A stretch of DNA of 64,000 bases. It comes from Anaerococcus porci (GTDB lineage Bacteria > Bacillota > Clostridia > Tissierellales > Peptoniphilaceae). A program made the position numbers and the translations under genes. Positions 8,960 through 18,920 of the stretch are shown in pieces (the first letter of the stretch is position 1; every line of letters starts with the position of its first letter). The stretch spans positions 1-64,000 of the forward strand of contig NZ_VULQ01000005.1 in assembly GCF_009696575.1 (NCBI RefSeq). Reading direction: 5' to 3'. The notes under the pieces were generated by a model. That model saw only the letters and a list, made by a program, of their open reading frames with translations. It was not told where the DNA came from and made no database searches.

Positions 8960-10168
8960 ATGAGTAGAATGGAATTAGAAGAAAATAGATGTTCCTTTTG
9001 TGGGAAAAGGGCTGATGAGGTTGATAGACTAATCGCAGGACCTGATGTATTCATTTGTAATGAATGTATCGAGCTTTGCTCATCTATTATAGAAAGGGAG
9101 AATATGGTGGAAAATACCTATTCTGAGCTAGAACTTGCTACACCAAGTGAGATAAAAGACTATCTTGACCAATATGTTATCCAACAAGAAATGGCAAAAA
9201 AGACCCTTTCAGTGTCAGTTTATAACCACTATAAGAGAATCAATTCAAATTATGCTCAAGACTCAGATGTTGAGCTTCAAAAGTCAAACATCTTGATGCT
9301 TGGACCAACAGGTTCTGGTAAGACCCTTCTTGCCCAAACTTTAGCTAAAAAGCTAAATGTACCATTTGCGATTGCAGATGCAACAAGCCTAACAGAGGCA
9401 GGATATGTTGGTGAAGATGTTGAAAATATAATCCTTAAATTGGTACAAGCTGCAGACTATGATATAGAGCTTGCTCAAACAGGAATAATCTATATAGACG
9501 AAATTGACAAAATAACTAGAAAAAGTGAGAATCCTTCTATAACTCGTGATGTAAGTGGTGAAGGTGTTCAACAAGCTTTACTTAAATTAATTGAAGGTAC
9601 AGTAGCCAATGTTCCACCACAAGGCGGCAGAAAACACCCTAGCCAAGAATATATTCAAGTAGACACTACAAATATTTTGTTTATAGTAGGCGGAGCCTTT
9701 GATGGTATAAAGGATATTATTAAGCAAAGAACTAGCAAAAAATCTATAGGTTTTGGAGCAGAAGATAGCGAAAATAAGGATATTTCTTTAAATGATGTAT
9801 CTACAGAAGACCTCCTTAAATATGGACTTATACCAGAATTTATAGGAAGGGTTCCTATAGTAGTATCGCTTGAAGACTTAGATGTAGATAGTCTTGTTAG
9901 AATTTTAAAAGAGCCAAAAAACTCCCTAATCAAGCAATACCAAAAGCTTTTTGAATTAGACGGAGTAAAGCTTACTTTTGAAGATGAGGCTATAAAAGAA
10001 ATAGCAGAAAAAGCTTTCAAGCAAGAAACTGGAGCAAGAGGTCTAAGGACAATACTTGAAGACTTACTTCTTGATGTGATGTTTGATATTCCTTCAAAAA
10101 CTGATATAAAAGAAGTGATAGTACCAAAAGGTGCAATAAAAGATAATAATAAATTAATATATAAGTAA
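8960..10168 (+). CDS. clpX: Clp protease ATP-binding subunit ClpX
   Basis: AAA+ unfoldase that feeds substrates to ClpP. The N-terminal zinc-binding domain has Cys11, Cys14, Cys33 and Cys36 (CSFCGK ... CNECIELC). Walker A is GPTGSGKT (about 115-122), Walker B is [10 protein letters not shown], and the GYVGEDVEN and sensor-2 GARGLR motifs are present. The 402 residues fit the family. A weak hairpin terminator follows the stop, so transcription into lon may be reduced. Confidence 0.98.
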   Translation: MSRMELEENRCSFCGKRADEVDRLIAGPDVFICNECIELCSSIIERENMVENTYSELELATPSEIKDYLDQYVIQQEMAKKTLSVSVYNHYKRINSNYAQDSDVELQKSNILMLGPTGSGKTLLAQTLAKKLNVPFAIADATSLTEAGYVGEDVENIILKLVQAADYDIELAQTGIIYIDEIDKITRKSENPSITRDVSGEGVQQALLKLIEGTVANVPPQGGRKHPSQEYIQVDTTNILFIVGGAFDGIKDIIKQRTSKKSIGFGAEDSENKDISLNDVSTEDLLKYGLIPEFIGRVPIVVSLEDLDVDSLVRILKEPKNSLIKQYQKLFELDGVKLTFEDEAIKEIAEKAFKQETGARGLRTILEDLLLDVMFDIPSKTDIKEVIVPKGAIKDNNKLIYK

Positions 10169-10192
10169 AGGGAGACGTGGGTGCTCCCTTTT
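10167..10192 (+). terminator. Hairpin between clpX and lon
   Basis: AAAGGGAG (10167-10174) pairs with CTCCCTTT (10184-10191) over a 9-base loop, with a short T-run. It begins at the clpX stop codon. With only three to four Ts it may act as a partial terminator or processing point before lon. Confidence 0.55.
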
Positions 10193-10210
10193 CCAACATA
10201 AGGAGTTAAG

Positions 10211-12541
10211 ATGAATCTTATCTATAAAATAGATACAAATGAATATCCTATGGTCCCAGTTAGGGGGTTATGGGCATTTCCTGATACGCTAGTCCACTTT
10301 GATTGTCAAAGATCAGTCTCAAAAAAAGCGGTAGAAGATGCACTTTTAAATGAAACAGACATATTCTTGGTAAATCAAAAGGATATCTTAGAAGAAAATC
10401 CTAAAAAAGATGATGTATACGACTTTGGTACAGTTGCATCTATAAAACAAACCTTTAACCTTCAAAATGGAGAGCTTAGGGTTCTAATAGAGGCTAAGTC
10501 TGTAGCAAAGATTAAGGATATAACAATTAAGGAAGGTTTCTTTAAGGCAGAAGTCGAAGAGTATATTTTTAATGAAGAAGACTTTGAATTAAATCCAACT
10601 CTTGAAGCCTTGAATAAGCTTCTTATAGAAGACTTTCAAGCTTATGTTGCAATAGATAACTCTATACCTGCAGAAGTTGTATTCTCTCTTATAGAAGTTG
10701 ATAACCTTGACAAACTATCAAATCTTATAGCCTACTACCTTCCCTTATCTCCCTCCGAAAATTACAAACTTTTAAAAGAACTTGATATAGAAGAAAAAAT
10801 GCTAAATCTTCACAAGTTTATCCAAAAGGAAATTGAAATTAAAAATTTATCCAAAAAGATAGACCAAAAGGTGCAAGAATCTATAAATAGGGGTCAAAAG
10901 GAATATTATCTAAGAGAAAAACTTGATGCAGTCAAGAAAGAACTTAATGAGGTAATAGGAAAAGACCTAAATGAGGCTGATGGATTTAGGAAAAAAATAT
11001 CTAAACTTAAAATACCGAAAGAAGACAAGGATATCTTACTTAAAAGTGTAGATAGGCTTGAAATGATACCAGAGATGAGTCCTGACTATGGTGTTATAAC
11101 TTCATACCTTGACTTTGTTTTGGGACTTCCATGGGCTAAGAAATCAAAAGATAACCTTGATATAGACCATGCTCAAAAAGTACTTAATGAAGATCACTAC
11201 GGACTTTATGAAGTAAAGGAAAGAATCCTTGAATCTATTGCAGTAAGAAAGAAAAAGGCTAACAACCAGGGCTCTATAATCTGTCTTGCTGGTCCTCCAG
11301 GAGTAGGAAAAACATCTATAGCTAAGTCCATAGCTCGTGCCCTAAACCGTAAATTTGTATCAATGAGATTAGGTGGGGTTACAGATGAGTCTGAAATAAG
11401 AGGCCATAGAAGAACCTACGTAGGAGCTATGGCGGGTAGAGTTTTATCAAATATCAATAGAGTAAAGGTCAAAAACCCAGTATTCTTGTTAGATGAGATA
11501 GATAAGCTTGGATCAGATTTTAGAGGAGATCCATCATCAGCCTTACTAGAAGTATTAGATCCTGAGCAAAATGATAAATTTATAGATCGTTATCTTGATA
11601 TAGGATTTGACCTATCAGAGGTTTTCTTTATAACAACAGCTAATGATATATCTCAAATTCCCCAAGCACTTATAGATAGACTTGAGATTATTGAAATATC
11701 AGGTTATACCCAAAGGGAAAAAGAGGAAATAGCCAAAAGATATCTTATAAAAAAAGAAAAAGAAAACAATGGTCTTAAAGAATATGAGCTTTCAATATCT
11801 GATAATGTTATAGAAAAAATTATAAAATCTTATACCAGAGAGGCAGGAGTAAGAAATCTCGAAAGAAATGTAGCAAAAATAGCAAGGCGTGCAGTAAAAG
11901 AGATTTTACAAGGAAAAGAAAGGGTACAAGTAAGCCTAAATAACTATCAAAAATACCTTGGTAAGGAAAGATTCTTTGAAGATCAAAGACTTAAAGAAGA
12001 TAAGGTGGGCGTTGCAAATGGTCTTGCTTGGACACAAGTAGGTGGTACCATCCTTACAATTGAAGTAAATGCTATGGAGGGAAAAGGAAACAATATGTTT
12101 ACAGGCTCATTGGGAGATGTAATGAAAGAATCGGCTCAAGCAGCTATAACATATCTTAGAGCAAACTCCAAAGATTTTGATATAAACAAGGACTTTTACA
12201 AAACAAAGGATATCCATGTTCATGTTCCAGAAGGGGCGACACCAAAAGACGGACCTTCTGCTGGAATTACCATGACTACAGCCATAGCAAGTGCTCTTTC
12301 AGATAAAAAGGTAAGAAGCAATCTTGCCATGACAGGAGAGGTTACAATAACAGGAGAAGTTCTACCTATAGGAGGACTCAAAGAAAAAGCTCTTGCAGCC
12401 TACTCTTACAATATTACAGAGGTTATAATACCAAAAGATAATATAAAAGATATAGATGATATAGACAAGGATATAAGGGATAAGATAAACTTTATACCTG
12501 TCTCCAATGTAAAAGAAGTATTAAGGAAAGCATTAATATGA
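10211..12541 (+). CDS. lon: Endopeptidase La (Lon protease)
   Basis: ATP-dependent serine protease for damaged and regulatory proteins. The order is the N-terminal LAN substrate domain (about 1-200), a coiled helical linker, the AAA+ module with GPPGVGKT near residue 360 and VFLLDEIDK, and the protease domain. The catalytic dyad is Ser683 ([10 protein letters not shown]) and Lys726 ([10 protein letters not shown]). At 776 residues it is a typical LonA. The ATG follows AAGGAG. Its stop overlaps the ysxC start (ATGA), showing translational coupling. Confidence 0.98.
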   Translation: MNLIYKIDTNEYPMVPVRGLWAFPDTLVHFDCQRSVSKKAVEDALLNETDIFLVNQKDILEENPKKDDVYDFGTVASIKQTFNLQNGELRVLIEAKSVAKIKDITIKEGFFKAEVEEYIFNEEDFELNPTLEALNKLLIEDFQAYVAIDNSIPAEVVFSLIEVDNLDKLSNLIAYYLPLSPSENYKLLKELDIEEKMLNLHKFIQKEIEIKNLSKKIDQKVQESINRGQKEYYLREKLDAVKKELNEVIGKDLNEADGFRKKISKLKIPKEDKDILLKSVDRLEMIPEMSPDYGVITSYLDFVLGLPWAKKSKDNLDIDHAQKVLNEDHYGLYEVKERILESIAVRKKKANNQGSIICLAGPPGVGKTSIAKSIARALNRKFVSMRLGGVTDESEIRGHRRTYVGAMAGRVLSNINRVKVKNPVFLLDEIDKLGSDFRGDPSSALLEVLDPEQNDKFIDRYLDIGFDLSEVFFITTANDISQIPQALIDRLEIIEISGYTQREKEEIAKRYLIKKEKENNGLKEYELSISDNVIEKIIKSYTREAGVRNLERNVAKIARRAVKEILQGKERVQVSLNNYQKYLGKERFFEDQRLKEDKVGVANGLAWTQVGGTILTIEVNAMEGKGNNMFTGSLGDVMKESAQAAITYLRANSKDFDINKDFYKTKDIHVHVPEGATPKDGPSAGITMTTAIASALSDKKVRSNLAMTGEVTITGEVLPIGGLKEKALAAYSYNITEVIIPKDNIKDIDDIDKDIRDKINFIPVSNVKEVLRKALI

Positions 12542-13125
12542 AGATAAAAAGTGTAAACTTAGACCAAGTGGCAGGATTTCCTAGCCAATTTCCAAAAGAT
12601 GATTTTGATGAGATTGCCTTTGCAGGCAGGTCTAATGTTGGTAAATCTTCCTTTATAAATTCGTTTTTGGGAAAGAAAAACCTAGCTAAAACTTCATCAA
12701 AGCCTGGAAAGACAAAGACTATAAACTTCTACAAGATAAATGACAAATTTAGGCTTGTAGACCTTCCAGGTTATGGTTTTGCAAGGGTAAGCAAAAAGGA
12801 AAAGGAAAAGTGGAACAAGCTAATCCACGATTACCTTTATACAAGAGAAAACCTAAAAGAAGTTTTTCTTTTAGTTGATATAAGACATGCTCCAACAAAA
12901 CAAGATATGCAAATGTATGATTGGATAATAGATTCTGGATTTACAGGTTTTGTTATAGCAACCAAATACGACAAGATTCCTAAAACACACCTTAAAAAAC
13001 ATATCAAAGAGCTTACAAAAACCCTAAACATAGATGATGAAGGTCTTGTATTTGCTTATTCATCTCTTACAGGACATAATAATGATGTTTTACTTGAACA
13101 AGTTGGAGTAATAATAGATAGTTAA
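12538..13125 (+). CDS. ysxC: Ribosome biogenesis GTPase YsxC/EngB
   Basis: A small TRAFAC GTPase needed for 50S subunit assembly. The 195 residues show G1 GRSNVGKSS (about 30-38), G2 region KPGKTKTINFY, G3 DLPGYGFA and G4 ATKYDK, and end like other EngB proteins. It overlaps lon by four bases and closes the protein-quality operon, an arrangement common in Firmicutes. The next 460 bases hold no gene. Confidence 0.96.
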   Translation: MKIKSVNLDQVAGFPSQFPKDDFDEIAFAGRSNVGKSSFINSFLGKKNLAKTSSKPGKTKTINFYKINDKFRLVDLPGYGFARVSKKEKEKWNKLIHDYLYTRENLKEVFLLVDIRHAPTKQDMQMYDWIIDSGFTGFVIATKYDKIPKTHLKKHIKELTKTLNIDDEGLVFAYSSLTGHNNDVLLEQVGVIIDS

Positions 13126-13561
13126 TTTAGCGATTTCAGATTGTATACAATAGATAAAATTTTAAAATTCTATCTACTTTATTTACACTCCAAGAGAGGT
13201 TATTGCAAAATTATGAATTTATATAGTTCCATCATTACAAGTTATTCATAGACAATTTGAGAATAGCCTGTAGGTTTATTAAGGTCAAATTGTTGTAATA
13301 ATGATCTTGAAACTATTAATTCATTCTGCAGCAGCCTCTTTTTTGTGAAGAAATTTATAAGTTTTTTATTAGAAATTAGTCACATGAATTTATCTTCAAA
13401 AATTCGGGGATATTGGCTAAGAAATTTTCAAAAGATTATAATTATATATGGATATTTTTAATAATTTAACACATTTGATATTATTGACAATTAGATAATA
13501 AAATAAATCTTTGTACTTTTGAAATGAAAAGAATATGGAAATTTCTAGCCTGAAATCTTTC
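13126..13561. other. Intergenic region with inverted-repeat remnants
   Basis: No gene is visible between ysxC and the IS630 element. Near 13151-13176 an AT-rich palindrome (TAGATA...TATCTA) could form a weak hairpin after ysxC. Between about 13194 and 13345 two related sequences face each other and look like ends of a small decayed element. The rest is AT-rich without recognisable features. Confidence 0.45.
13194..13345. repeat. Imperfect inverted repeat pair, possible MITE or IS ends
   Basis: The left arm contains GAGGTTATTGCAAAATTAT. The reverse complement of the right arm contains GAGGCTGCTGCAGAATGAATT. They agree in most positions over about 20 bases and flank about 110 bases with no open frame. 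The motif GTTGCARAAT resembles ends of several IS families, but no family is assigned. Confidence 0.4.
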
Positions 13562-14655
13562 TACTAATACTAAAACCTAATTAAAAGTGTATAATAAGAA
13601 TATGAAAAAGATAATAGATGAAAAAACAAAAAAAGAAATTTATGAGCTTGAAAAAGCCAGAAAAAATACAAACAATAAAAAAGAAGAAGTTAGACTAAAA
13701 GCAATGATTTTAAAACTTCAAGGGGTAACAACACGAGAAATTTCTGAAAAGCTTGATGTTGCAATGTCTACAATCTTTGAATGGTTAAGAAAATATAAAA
13801 AAAGTTCTATTGATGGACTCAAAAATAAAAAAAGAATTGGTAATAATAGAAATTTGACATTCGAAGAGGAAAAAGAATTTTTAAGACAATTCGAAGAAAG
13901 GGCAGAAAAAGGTCAAATAATAACAGCCAAAGAAATAGAAAAAGCTTACCGAGAACTAGTTGGTCACTCTATAGGTAATGGACAAATATATTATGTTCTA
14001 AAAAGACACGGATTCAGAAAAATAATGCCAAGGAGTAGACATCCCAAAAAAGCAAACGAAGAGGCTATAGAAGCCTCAAAAAAATTAAATCCAAAATAGG
14101 AGAAATTAGAAACGTTAACCCGAATAAAAGAGTAAGAATCATATTTCAAGACGAAGCAGGATTTGGACGCATAAACAAGCCAAAATATTGCTGGTGCAAT
14201 AAAAAGATAAGACCACAAGTCCTATGCCACCACATAAGGGAATATAGATATGCATATGGTGCGGTAGAGCCAATTATTGGCGAAAATTTCTTTTTAGTAC
14301 TTCCTTATTGCAACACAAATTGCATGAACGTGTTTTTAGAAGAGTTATCAAAAGATTATAAGGAAGATAAAATACTACTAGTTTGTGATGGTGCAACATG
14401 GCATAAATCAAATGGACTTAAAATCCCAGAAAACATAGAAATAATACATATACCACCCTATACTCCAGAAATGAACCCCATAGAACAAATTTGGAAACAA
14501 ATAAGGTCAATGGGATTTAGAAATGAGTTTTTTCATTCATTGACAGATGTTGTAAATAGATTATGTGAAACTATAAATCACCTTACTAAAGAAATGGTTA
14601 AAAGTATAAATCATAGAGATTGGATACAATATATGGAGTTAAATAGGTATTAGTA
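13562..14655 (+). mobile_element. IS630-family insertion sequence
   Basis: The element is bounded by exact 9-bp inverted repeats TACTAATAC (13562-13570) and GTATTAGTA (14647-14655). Each begins or ends with TA, the target dinucleotide of IS630/Tc1-mariner elements. The single transposase gene is split over two frames. A decayed copy in the opposite orientation lies at 19.09-19.35 kb. The exact ends are inferred from the inverted repeats only. Confidence 0.75.
13602..14653 (+). CDS. IS630-family transposase, made by -1 frameshifting
   Basis: The first frame runs to a stop at 14097-14099. It encodes an N-terminal helix-turn-helix region (LQGVTTREISEKLDVAMSTI) and a second helical domain. The catalytic part continues in the -1 frame to 14653. 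The slippery run A AAA AAA lies at 14078-14084 in the right phase, just before the first-frame stop. The DDE triad is complete in the fused product: Asp in FQDEAGFG (codon 14150), Asp in LVCDGATWH (14387) and Glu in MNPIEQIWKQ (14483). The ATG at 13602 is preferred over a GTG at 13587; neither has a good ribosome site. Programmed frameshifting is known in IS630 elements, so this is probably functional rather than a pseudogene. Confidence 0.8.
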
Positions 14656-14700
14656 TAACAATTTTATTAGTGGTTGAAAATATTAAAAAAATATTAAAAA

Positions 14701-14727
14701 TAAAAAAAGATGGCTTTTAACCATCTT
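14701..14727 (-). terminator. Terminator of xpt
   Basis: On the minus strand AAGATGG and CCATCTT (arms at 14721-14727 and 14707-14713) form a stem followed by a run of Ts. It lies 13 bases after the xpt stop codon. Confidence 0.8.
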
Positions 14728-14739
14728 AAATATGAAAAA

Positions 14740-15312
14740 TTAATCAATAAAATCTATTTCTTTTCCATCCATATGACTTATTCTTGCTAAAGAGTAAACA
14801 TCTATACCCATATCATCTAGAAGGGCTCTTCCATCTTGATATGATTTTTCTATAACTATTCCTATACCACATACATTTGCACCAGCTTGTTTGCAGATTG
14901 CAACCATGGCCTTTGCTGCTTGACCATTTGCTAAAAAATCATCTATTAATAAAACATTGTCTTCCTCACTAAGGAAGTTTTTAGATACCATTAATCTTTT
15001 CATTTCTTCTTTTGTGTAGGAATAACAAGTAGAGGAATATGTATTATCATCAGTTGTAAGAGATTTTTGCTTTCTTGCAAATACCACATCACAGCCAAGC
15101 TTTAATCCTGTTAAAAGGGCAGGGGCTATACCTGATGATTCAACTGTAAGAATCTTTGTTATATTTTTATCTTTGAAATGATCTGCAAATTCTTCTGCCA
15201 TTTCTTGAATCAATTTTGGTTTTATTTGATGGTTTAGGAATGAATCAACTTTTAAAATATCTTTACCATAGACTTCTCCATGGCTCAATATTATTTCTTC
15301 TAATTTTTTCAT
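14740..15312 (-). CDS. xpt: Xanthine phosphoribosyltransferase
   Basis: Salvages xanthine to XMP using PRPP. The 190-residue protein has the PRPP-binding motif VLLIDDFLANGQA (120-132) and the N-terminal pattern HQIKPKLIQEMAEEFADHF found in Xpt. SSGIAPALLTG and VFARKQKSLT are also typical. The ATG follows GGAGGT. There is no purine riboswitch in the 100-base leader, and no permease partner follows. An NCS2 purine permease lies 4 kb away. Confidence 0.93.
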   Translation of the reverse strand: MKKLEEIILSHGEVYGKDILKVDSFLNHQIKPKLIQEMAEEFADHFKDKNITKILTVESSGIAPALLTGLKLGCDVVFARKQKSLTTDDNTYSSTCYSYTKEEMKRLMVSKNFLSEEDNVLLIDDFLANGQAAKAMVAICKQAGANVCGIGIVIEKSYQDGRALLDDMGIDVYSLARISHMDGKEIDFID

Positions 15313-15372
15313 TATAAATATTTACCTCCATAATCTTTCTATTATTATAAAGCAAAGGGGCTTTAAAAGTCA

Positions 15373-15398
15373 AAAGCACTTTATATAAAGTGTTTTTT
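15373..15398 (+). terminator. Palindrome with T-run in the leader of the M18 peptidase gene
   Basis: CACTTTATATAAAGTG (15377-15392) is a perfect 16-base palindrome followed by six Ts, 16 bases before the aminopeptidase ATG. No plus-strand gene ends upstream, as xpt reads away. It may be an attenuator in the peptidase leader or a leftover terminator. Confidence 0.45.
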
Positions 15399-15413
15399 GG
15401 GTAAGATAATAAT

Positions 15414-16700
15414 ATGGATAAATATAATATAATTAAAGATTTGTTAGGATTTATTGATAATAGTCCACTGAATTATTTTGCGGTGGAAAATTCTAAGAAT
15501 CTACTAAAAGAAAATAGTTTTGTAGAACTTAAGGATAATGAAAAATGGAAGCTTAAAAGAGGTGGCAAGTACTTTATAGACCGAGAAGGTACTGCTCTTA
15601 TAGCCTTTAGCGTAGGAGATGATTTAAGAAAGGGCTTTGATATAATAGGTTCACATACAGACTCTCCAACTTTTAAAATTAAGACTAAGGCAGAAATGAC
15701 TAAGAATGGGTTTTTGAAATTAAATGTTGAAGCTTATGGAGGTATGATTGTTTCAACTTGGCTTGATAGGACCTTATCTTTGGCTGGCAAGGTGGTATTT
15801 GAAGATGGGGATAAGCTTAAATCAAAACTTGTAAAAATTGATAGAGATTTATTAACTATAGCAAATTGTGCTATTCATATTAATAGAGACTTAAATTCAG
15901 CTTATAAATATAATATACAAGATGAATTATCACCAATTCTAGCTTTAGTTGAAGATGATTTTGAAAAAAATGGTTTTTTACAAAAGCTTATTGCAGATGA
16001 AATAGGAATAGATTATAAATCTATAGTAGATTTGGATCTTGCCCTTTTTGATAGACAAAAAGGCTCTATTCTTGGTGCAAACAATGAGTTTATTCAAGTA
16101 GGAAGACTTGACAATCTAGCTAGTGTTCACCAATCTATAAGAGCTTTAGTGGAAAGTGAAAATAATAAATTTAATGTTTGTGTATTAAATGATAATGAAG
16201 AAATAGGTTCAAGGACAAGAGCAGGAGCACAATCTCCATTTTTAGATGAAGTTTTAGAAAGAATTTCTCTAAATCTAGGCTATGATAAAGAAGATTATAT
16301 GATTGCAATTTCTAATTCATACCTAATATCAGCTGACCTAGCTCATTCTATCCATCCAAACTATACAAGTCTTTACGATCCAACAAACAATACTAGGATA
16401 AACAAGGGTATAGCTATAAAAATAGCATCCAATGGAGCTTATTCAACGAATATTGAAACTAGGGCTAGATTTTTAAAACATGCTCAAAATGTAGGAGCTA
16501 ATGTTCAGACATTCCACAATAGGTCTGATAAAGTTGGTGGGTCAACCATAGGACCGATAGTTTCTGCTAAGTCTGGGATAAAATCAATAGATGTAGGAAC
16601 ACCAATTTTAGCTATGCATTCTATAAGAGAATTTGCAGGTGTAGAAGACCATATAAAAGCTATAGAAATTTTCAAAGATTTTTACAATAAGAAATACTGA
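15414..16700 (+). CDS. apeB: M18-family aminopeptidase
   Basis: A 428-residue zinc metallopeptidase of the aspartyl aminopeptidase/aminopeptidase I family, which removes N-terminal residues from peptides in the cytoplasm. Metal ligands and catalytic residues are visible: GSHTDSP (His81, Asp83), GRLDNLAS (Asp233), NDNEEIGSRT (Glu262/Glu263) and HSIHPNY. The C-terminal PILAMHSIREFAG carries the last His ligand. The length fits. No strong ribosome site precedes the ATG. A second M18 enzyme lies after htpG at 33.8 kb. Confidence 0.93.
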   Translation: MDKYNIIKDLLGFIDNSPLNYFAVENSKNLLKENSFVELKDNEKWKLKRGGKYFIDREGTALIAFSVGDDLRKGFDIIGSHTDSPTFKIKTKAEMTKNGFLKLNVEAYGGMIVSTWLDRTLSLAGKVVFEDGDKLKSKLVKIDRDLLTIANCAIHINRDLNSAYKYNIQDELSPILALVEDDFEKNGFLQKLIADEIGIDYKSIVDLDLALFDRQKGSILGANNEFIQVGRLDNLASVHQSIRALVESENNKFNVCVLNDNEEIGSRTRAGAQSPFLDEVLERISLNLGYDKEDYMIAISNSYLISADLAHSIHPNYTSLYDPTNNTRINKGIAIKIASNGAYSTNIETRARFLKHAQNVGANVQTFHNRSDKVGGSTIGPIVSAKSGIKSIDVGTPILAMHSIREFAGVEDHIKAIEIFKDFYNKKY

Positions 16701-16831
16701 TTATTTTAAAAGTTATAATCTTAGAGGATTTAAGTTATTAAAGAGTTTGTTTTTGTTACAGGAAATATTTACAAGTCATCATTAAAAGCTATGTAATGTG
16801 GCATAGATGCTATAAAAAGAAAGGAATAAAA

Positions 16832-17131
16832 ATGGCAGTATTAGAGCTAACAGTAGTACCAATTGGAACAAAAGAAACATCAGTATCAAAATATGTGGCA
16901 GGATGTGAAAAAGTATTACAAAACTATCCTGATCTCGAAATAAGGCTAAATCCAATGGGAACAGTCATCTATGGAGATATAGATAAAGCCTTTGAAGCAA
17001 TAAGAGCTTGTCAAGAATCTGTTTTTGAAAATGGTGCAGACAGAGTTTACTCGGTAATCAAGATAGATGATAGGCGAGATAAAAAAGCCAGCCTTGATCA
17101 AAAAATTAAATCGGTTGAAGATAAAATGTAG
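16832..17131 (+). CDS. MTH1187/YqgV-family thiamine-binding protein
   Basis: A 99-residue ferredoxin-fold protein of the MTH1187/YkoF-like family (LTVVPIGTKETSVSKYVAGCE ... NPMGTVIYGD ... VYSVIKIDDRRDK), a group reported to bind thiamine or related ligands. The ATG at 16832 follows AGAAAGGAAT. An upstream in-frame start would add 12 residues without a site. It is monocistronic and ends before a strong terminator. The cellular role is not established. Confidence 0.8.
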   Translation: MAVLELTVVPIGTKETSVSKYVAGCEKVLQNYPDLEIRLNPMGTVIYGDIDKAFEAIRACQESVFENGADRVYSVIKIDDRRDKKASLDQKIKSVEDKM

Positions 17132-17140
17132 TATAAAAGC

Positions 17141-17203
17141 TTCTATAATAATTGTGTTAGCAAAAGTATTATTTACTTTCATCAACACGATTATTATAGA
17201 CTC
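17141..17203. repeat. Conserved hairpin repeat, copy A
   Basis: The sequence around 17150-17203 matches 46740-46794 over about 54 bases with roughly 80% identity, although the flanks differ. Both copies can fold with an inner stem AAAGTA/TACTTT and an outer stem (here ATTGTGTT with AACACGAT). Both end in ATTATTATAGACT or TTTATTATAGACT. No open frame is involved. It lies just after a coding region. It could be a small mobile repeat or a structured RNA. Confidence 0.55.
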
Positions 17204-17240
17204 AAAAAATTTTAAAAATTGTTCAAATAAATTATTTTTT

Positions 17241-17280
17241 AAAGGCTATGAGCGAATAAACTCATAGCCTTTTATCTTTT
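17241..17280 (+). terminator. Strong terminator after the YqgV-like gene
   Basis: A perfect 12-bp stem AAAGGCTATGAG/CTCATAGCCTTT with an 8-base loop is followed by TTATCTTTTTT. It separates the YqgV-like gene from the convergent GPH symporter. Confidence 0.85.
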
Positions 17281-17349
17281 TTGTCTAAAAACTTCTTTTA
17301 ATTAGTTTTTAAAAAATCCTAATCCAAAAAGCCTAAGGTTCTATTAGTA

Positions 17350-18849
17350 TTATTTAATTTCAATTTCTGTACGCTCTTCATTATTTAGATGGTCTTCTTT
17401 TACCTTCTTTCTTACAGCTATATCTTCAGCTATAAGCTCCATCTCTTTTCTATCGAGTGGGTAGTGCCTGATGACAATCATTGTAACTATAATGCTTGCA
17501 AGCACAACACCTAGTATAATGAGCCCTCCCATAAATATAGATGGTGTTAGGGTATCTCCTGGTTGAGGATAGCCATCTGCATATCCAATACCAGCTACTA
17601 TCCAACCGATAACAACTGGTGCAAGTGAAGAAGCTATTGAGTCGGTTAGTGAGAAGATAGTGCCTATAAGGCCAGGGGCAAACTTACCAGTCTTTGCTGT
17701 AACATAGTCTGTGATATCAGCACTCATAGTGAGGACTATAGAAGTAGGATATTGGACAGAAATTTTAGCTAAGATCCAAAGTACTATAAATATAATAGAT
17801 AAGGTTGAGAAGCTAGAAAGGCTTCTTGTATCTGGAGCTATAAGTAAAAGTCCTATAACAGCTGCAAGTCCAATACTTGCGATAGTAACAGAGGACTTGT
17901 ATGAGAATTTAAGATCTTTCTTTTGGGCAAATCTTGTAAATAGGAATACAAAAGCAAGCTGTGGTATTATTGTCCAAGCTGCTATATCACCAGAAAGCAT
18001 GTAGTTGCCAACTATTATACCAAAGAAGATGGCAAGGAAGTTTTGATCTCCTATAACTGTCGCTGCAAACTTAATCATAGCTCCACAAAATGCAAGGACT
18101 TTTAGAGGCTTATTATCTTTAAGGATTGAGAAATATTCCTTAAGAGATTGTTTTTCACCTTCTTCTTCTCCAAGACCAAAGTACTTTGGATTATCCTTTC
18201 TTTTGATACCAAACATGGCAAGAATTGTAAAGCCAAAGGATATAGCACAAAGAAGAGGTAGGAAATTACCATAAAATTCCATATTGTATGCACCTATACG
18301 AGCAAATAGAATCCTAGTAACAAAAAGTTGGCCACCTGTAAACACGACTAAGTTAAATATAGAGTCAAAGATCGAAAATAAAGGTCTTTGTTCTGGATCA
18401 TTAGTCAGTGAAGCTTGGGCTGCCTTGGTAACTGTTTGTTGGAATGAATACACAATTTTATGAAATATTAGTCCTATAAATAAGGCAACTACTGTTGGTA
18501 TAGGCATCCTATGTATATTAAATAAAAATATAAAAGATAAAATCAAGCCTATATTAGATAGAAGCATGATTGGTCTATAACGTCCCCATTTTGTGTTTAC
18601 ATTATCGATAATAGTACCGATTGCTGGGTCGATAATACCGTCAAAAAGTCTTGCAAGACCTAGTACACTTGCTATAACAACTGTAGCCATGCCAGCTACA
18701 CCTGTTGCATAAAAACCTAAAAATCCAAAGGCAAAGAGGTAGAAGTTTGAAGCACTATTGTTAAGTGAAAAAAGAGCAATCTCCCACATTTTGGCCCTAT
18801 GGTAAGGCTCGGTCTCATGACCTGCTACATAAAGTTTCTTATCATCCAT
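17350..18849 (-). CDS. GPH-family (MelB-like) sugar:cation symporter
   Basis: A 499-residue membrane protein with about 12 transmembrane helices. The early motif DGIIDPAIGTIIDNVNTKWG followed by RYRP matches the signature of the glycoside-pentoside-hexuronide:cation symporter family (MelB, XynB-like carriers). These carry sugars or glycosides with Na+ or H+. The substrate is not determined and no glycosidase is adjacent. The ATG follows AAGGAG. A cre-like site between the promoter and the gene suggests catabolite or LacI-type repression. Confidence 0.85.
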   Translation of the reverse strand: MDDKKLYVAGHETEPYHRAKMWEIALFSLNNSASNFYLFAFGFLGFYATGVAGMATVVIASVLGLARLFDGIIDPAIGTIIDNVNTKWGRYRPIMLLSNIGLILSFIFLFNIHRMPIPTVVALFIGLIFHKIVYSFQQTVTKAAQASLTNDPEQRPLFSIFDSIFNLVVFTGGQLFVTRILFARIGAYNMEFYGNFLPLLCAISFGFTILAMFGIKRKDNPKYFGLGEEEGEKQSLKEYFSILKDNKPLKVLAFCGAMIKFAATVIGDQNFLAIFFGIIVGNYMLSGDIAAWTIIPQLAFVFLFTRFAQKKDLKFSYKSSVTIASIGLAAVIGLLLIAPDTRSLSSFSTLSIIFIVLWILAKISVQYPTSIVLTMSADITDYVTAKTGKFAPGLIGTIFSLTDSIASSLAPVVIGWIVAGIGYADGYPQPGDTLTPSIFMGGLIILGVVLASIIVTMIVIRHYPLDRKEMELIAEDIAVRKKVKEDHLNNEERTEIEIK

Positions 18850-18920
18850 TTATTTCTCCTTATAAAATATTTACCGATACAAGATATGTGCAAAAGTTTA
18901 CATAGGTTAAAAACCAATCA

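Noticed and set aside
13151-13176. AT-rich palindrome after ysxC as terminator
   Set aside because: The stem is almost all A-T pairs without a proper T-run, so it is too weak to call as a terminator.
14100-14323. Gap between the two IS630 reading frames taken as a deletion or second gene
   Set aside because: The -1 frame is open through it and encodes the first DDE aspartate, so the two parts form one frameshifted gene.
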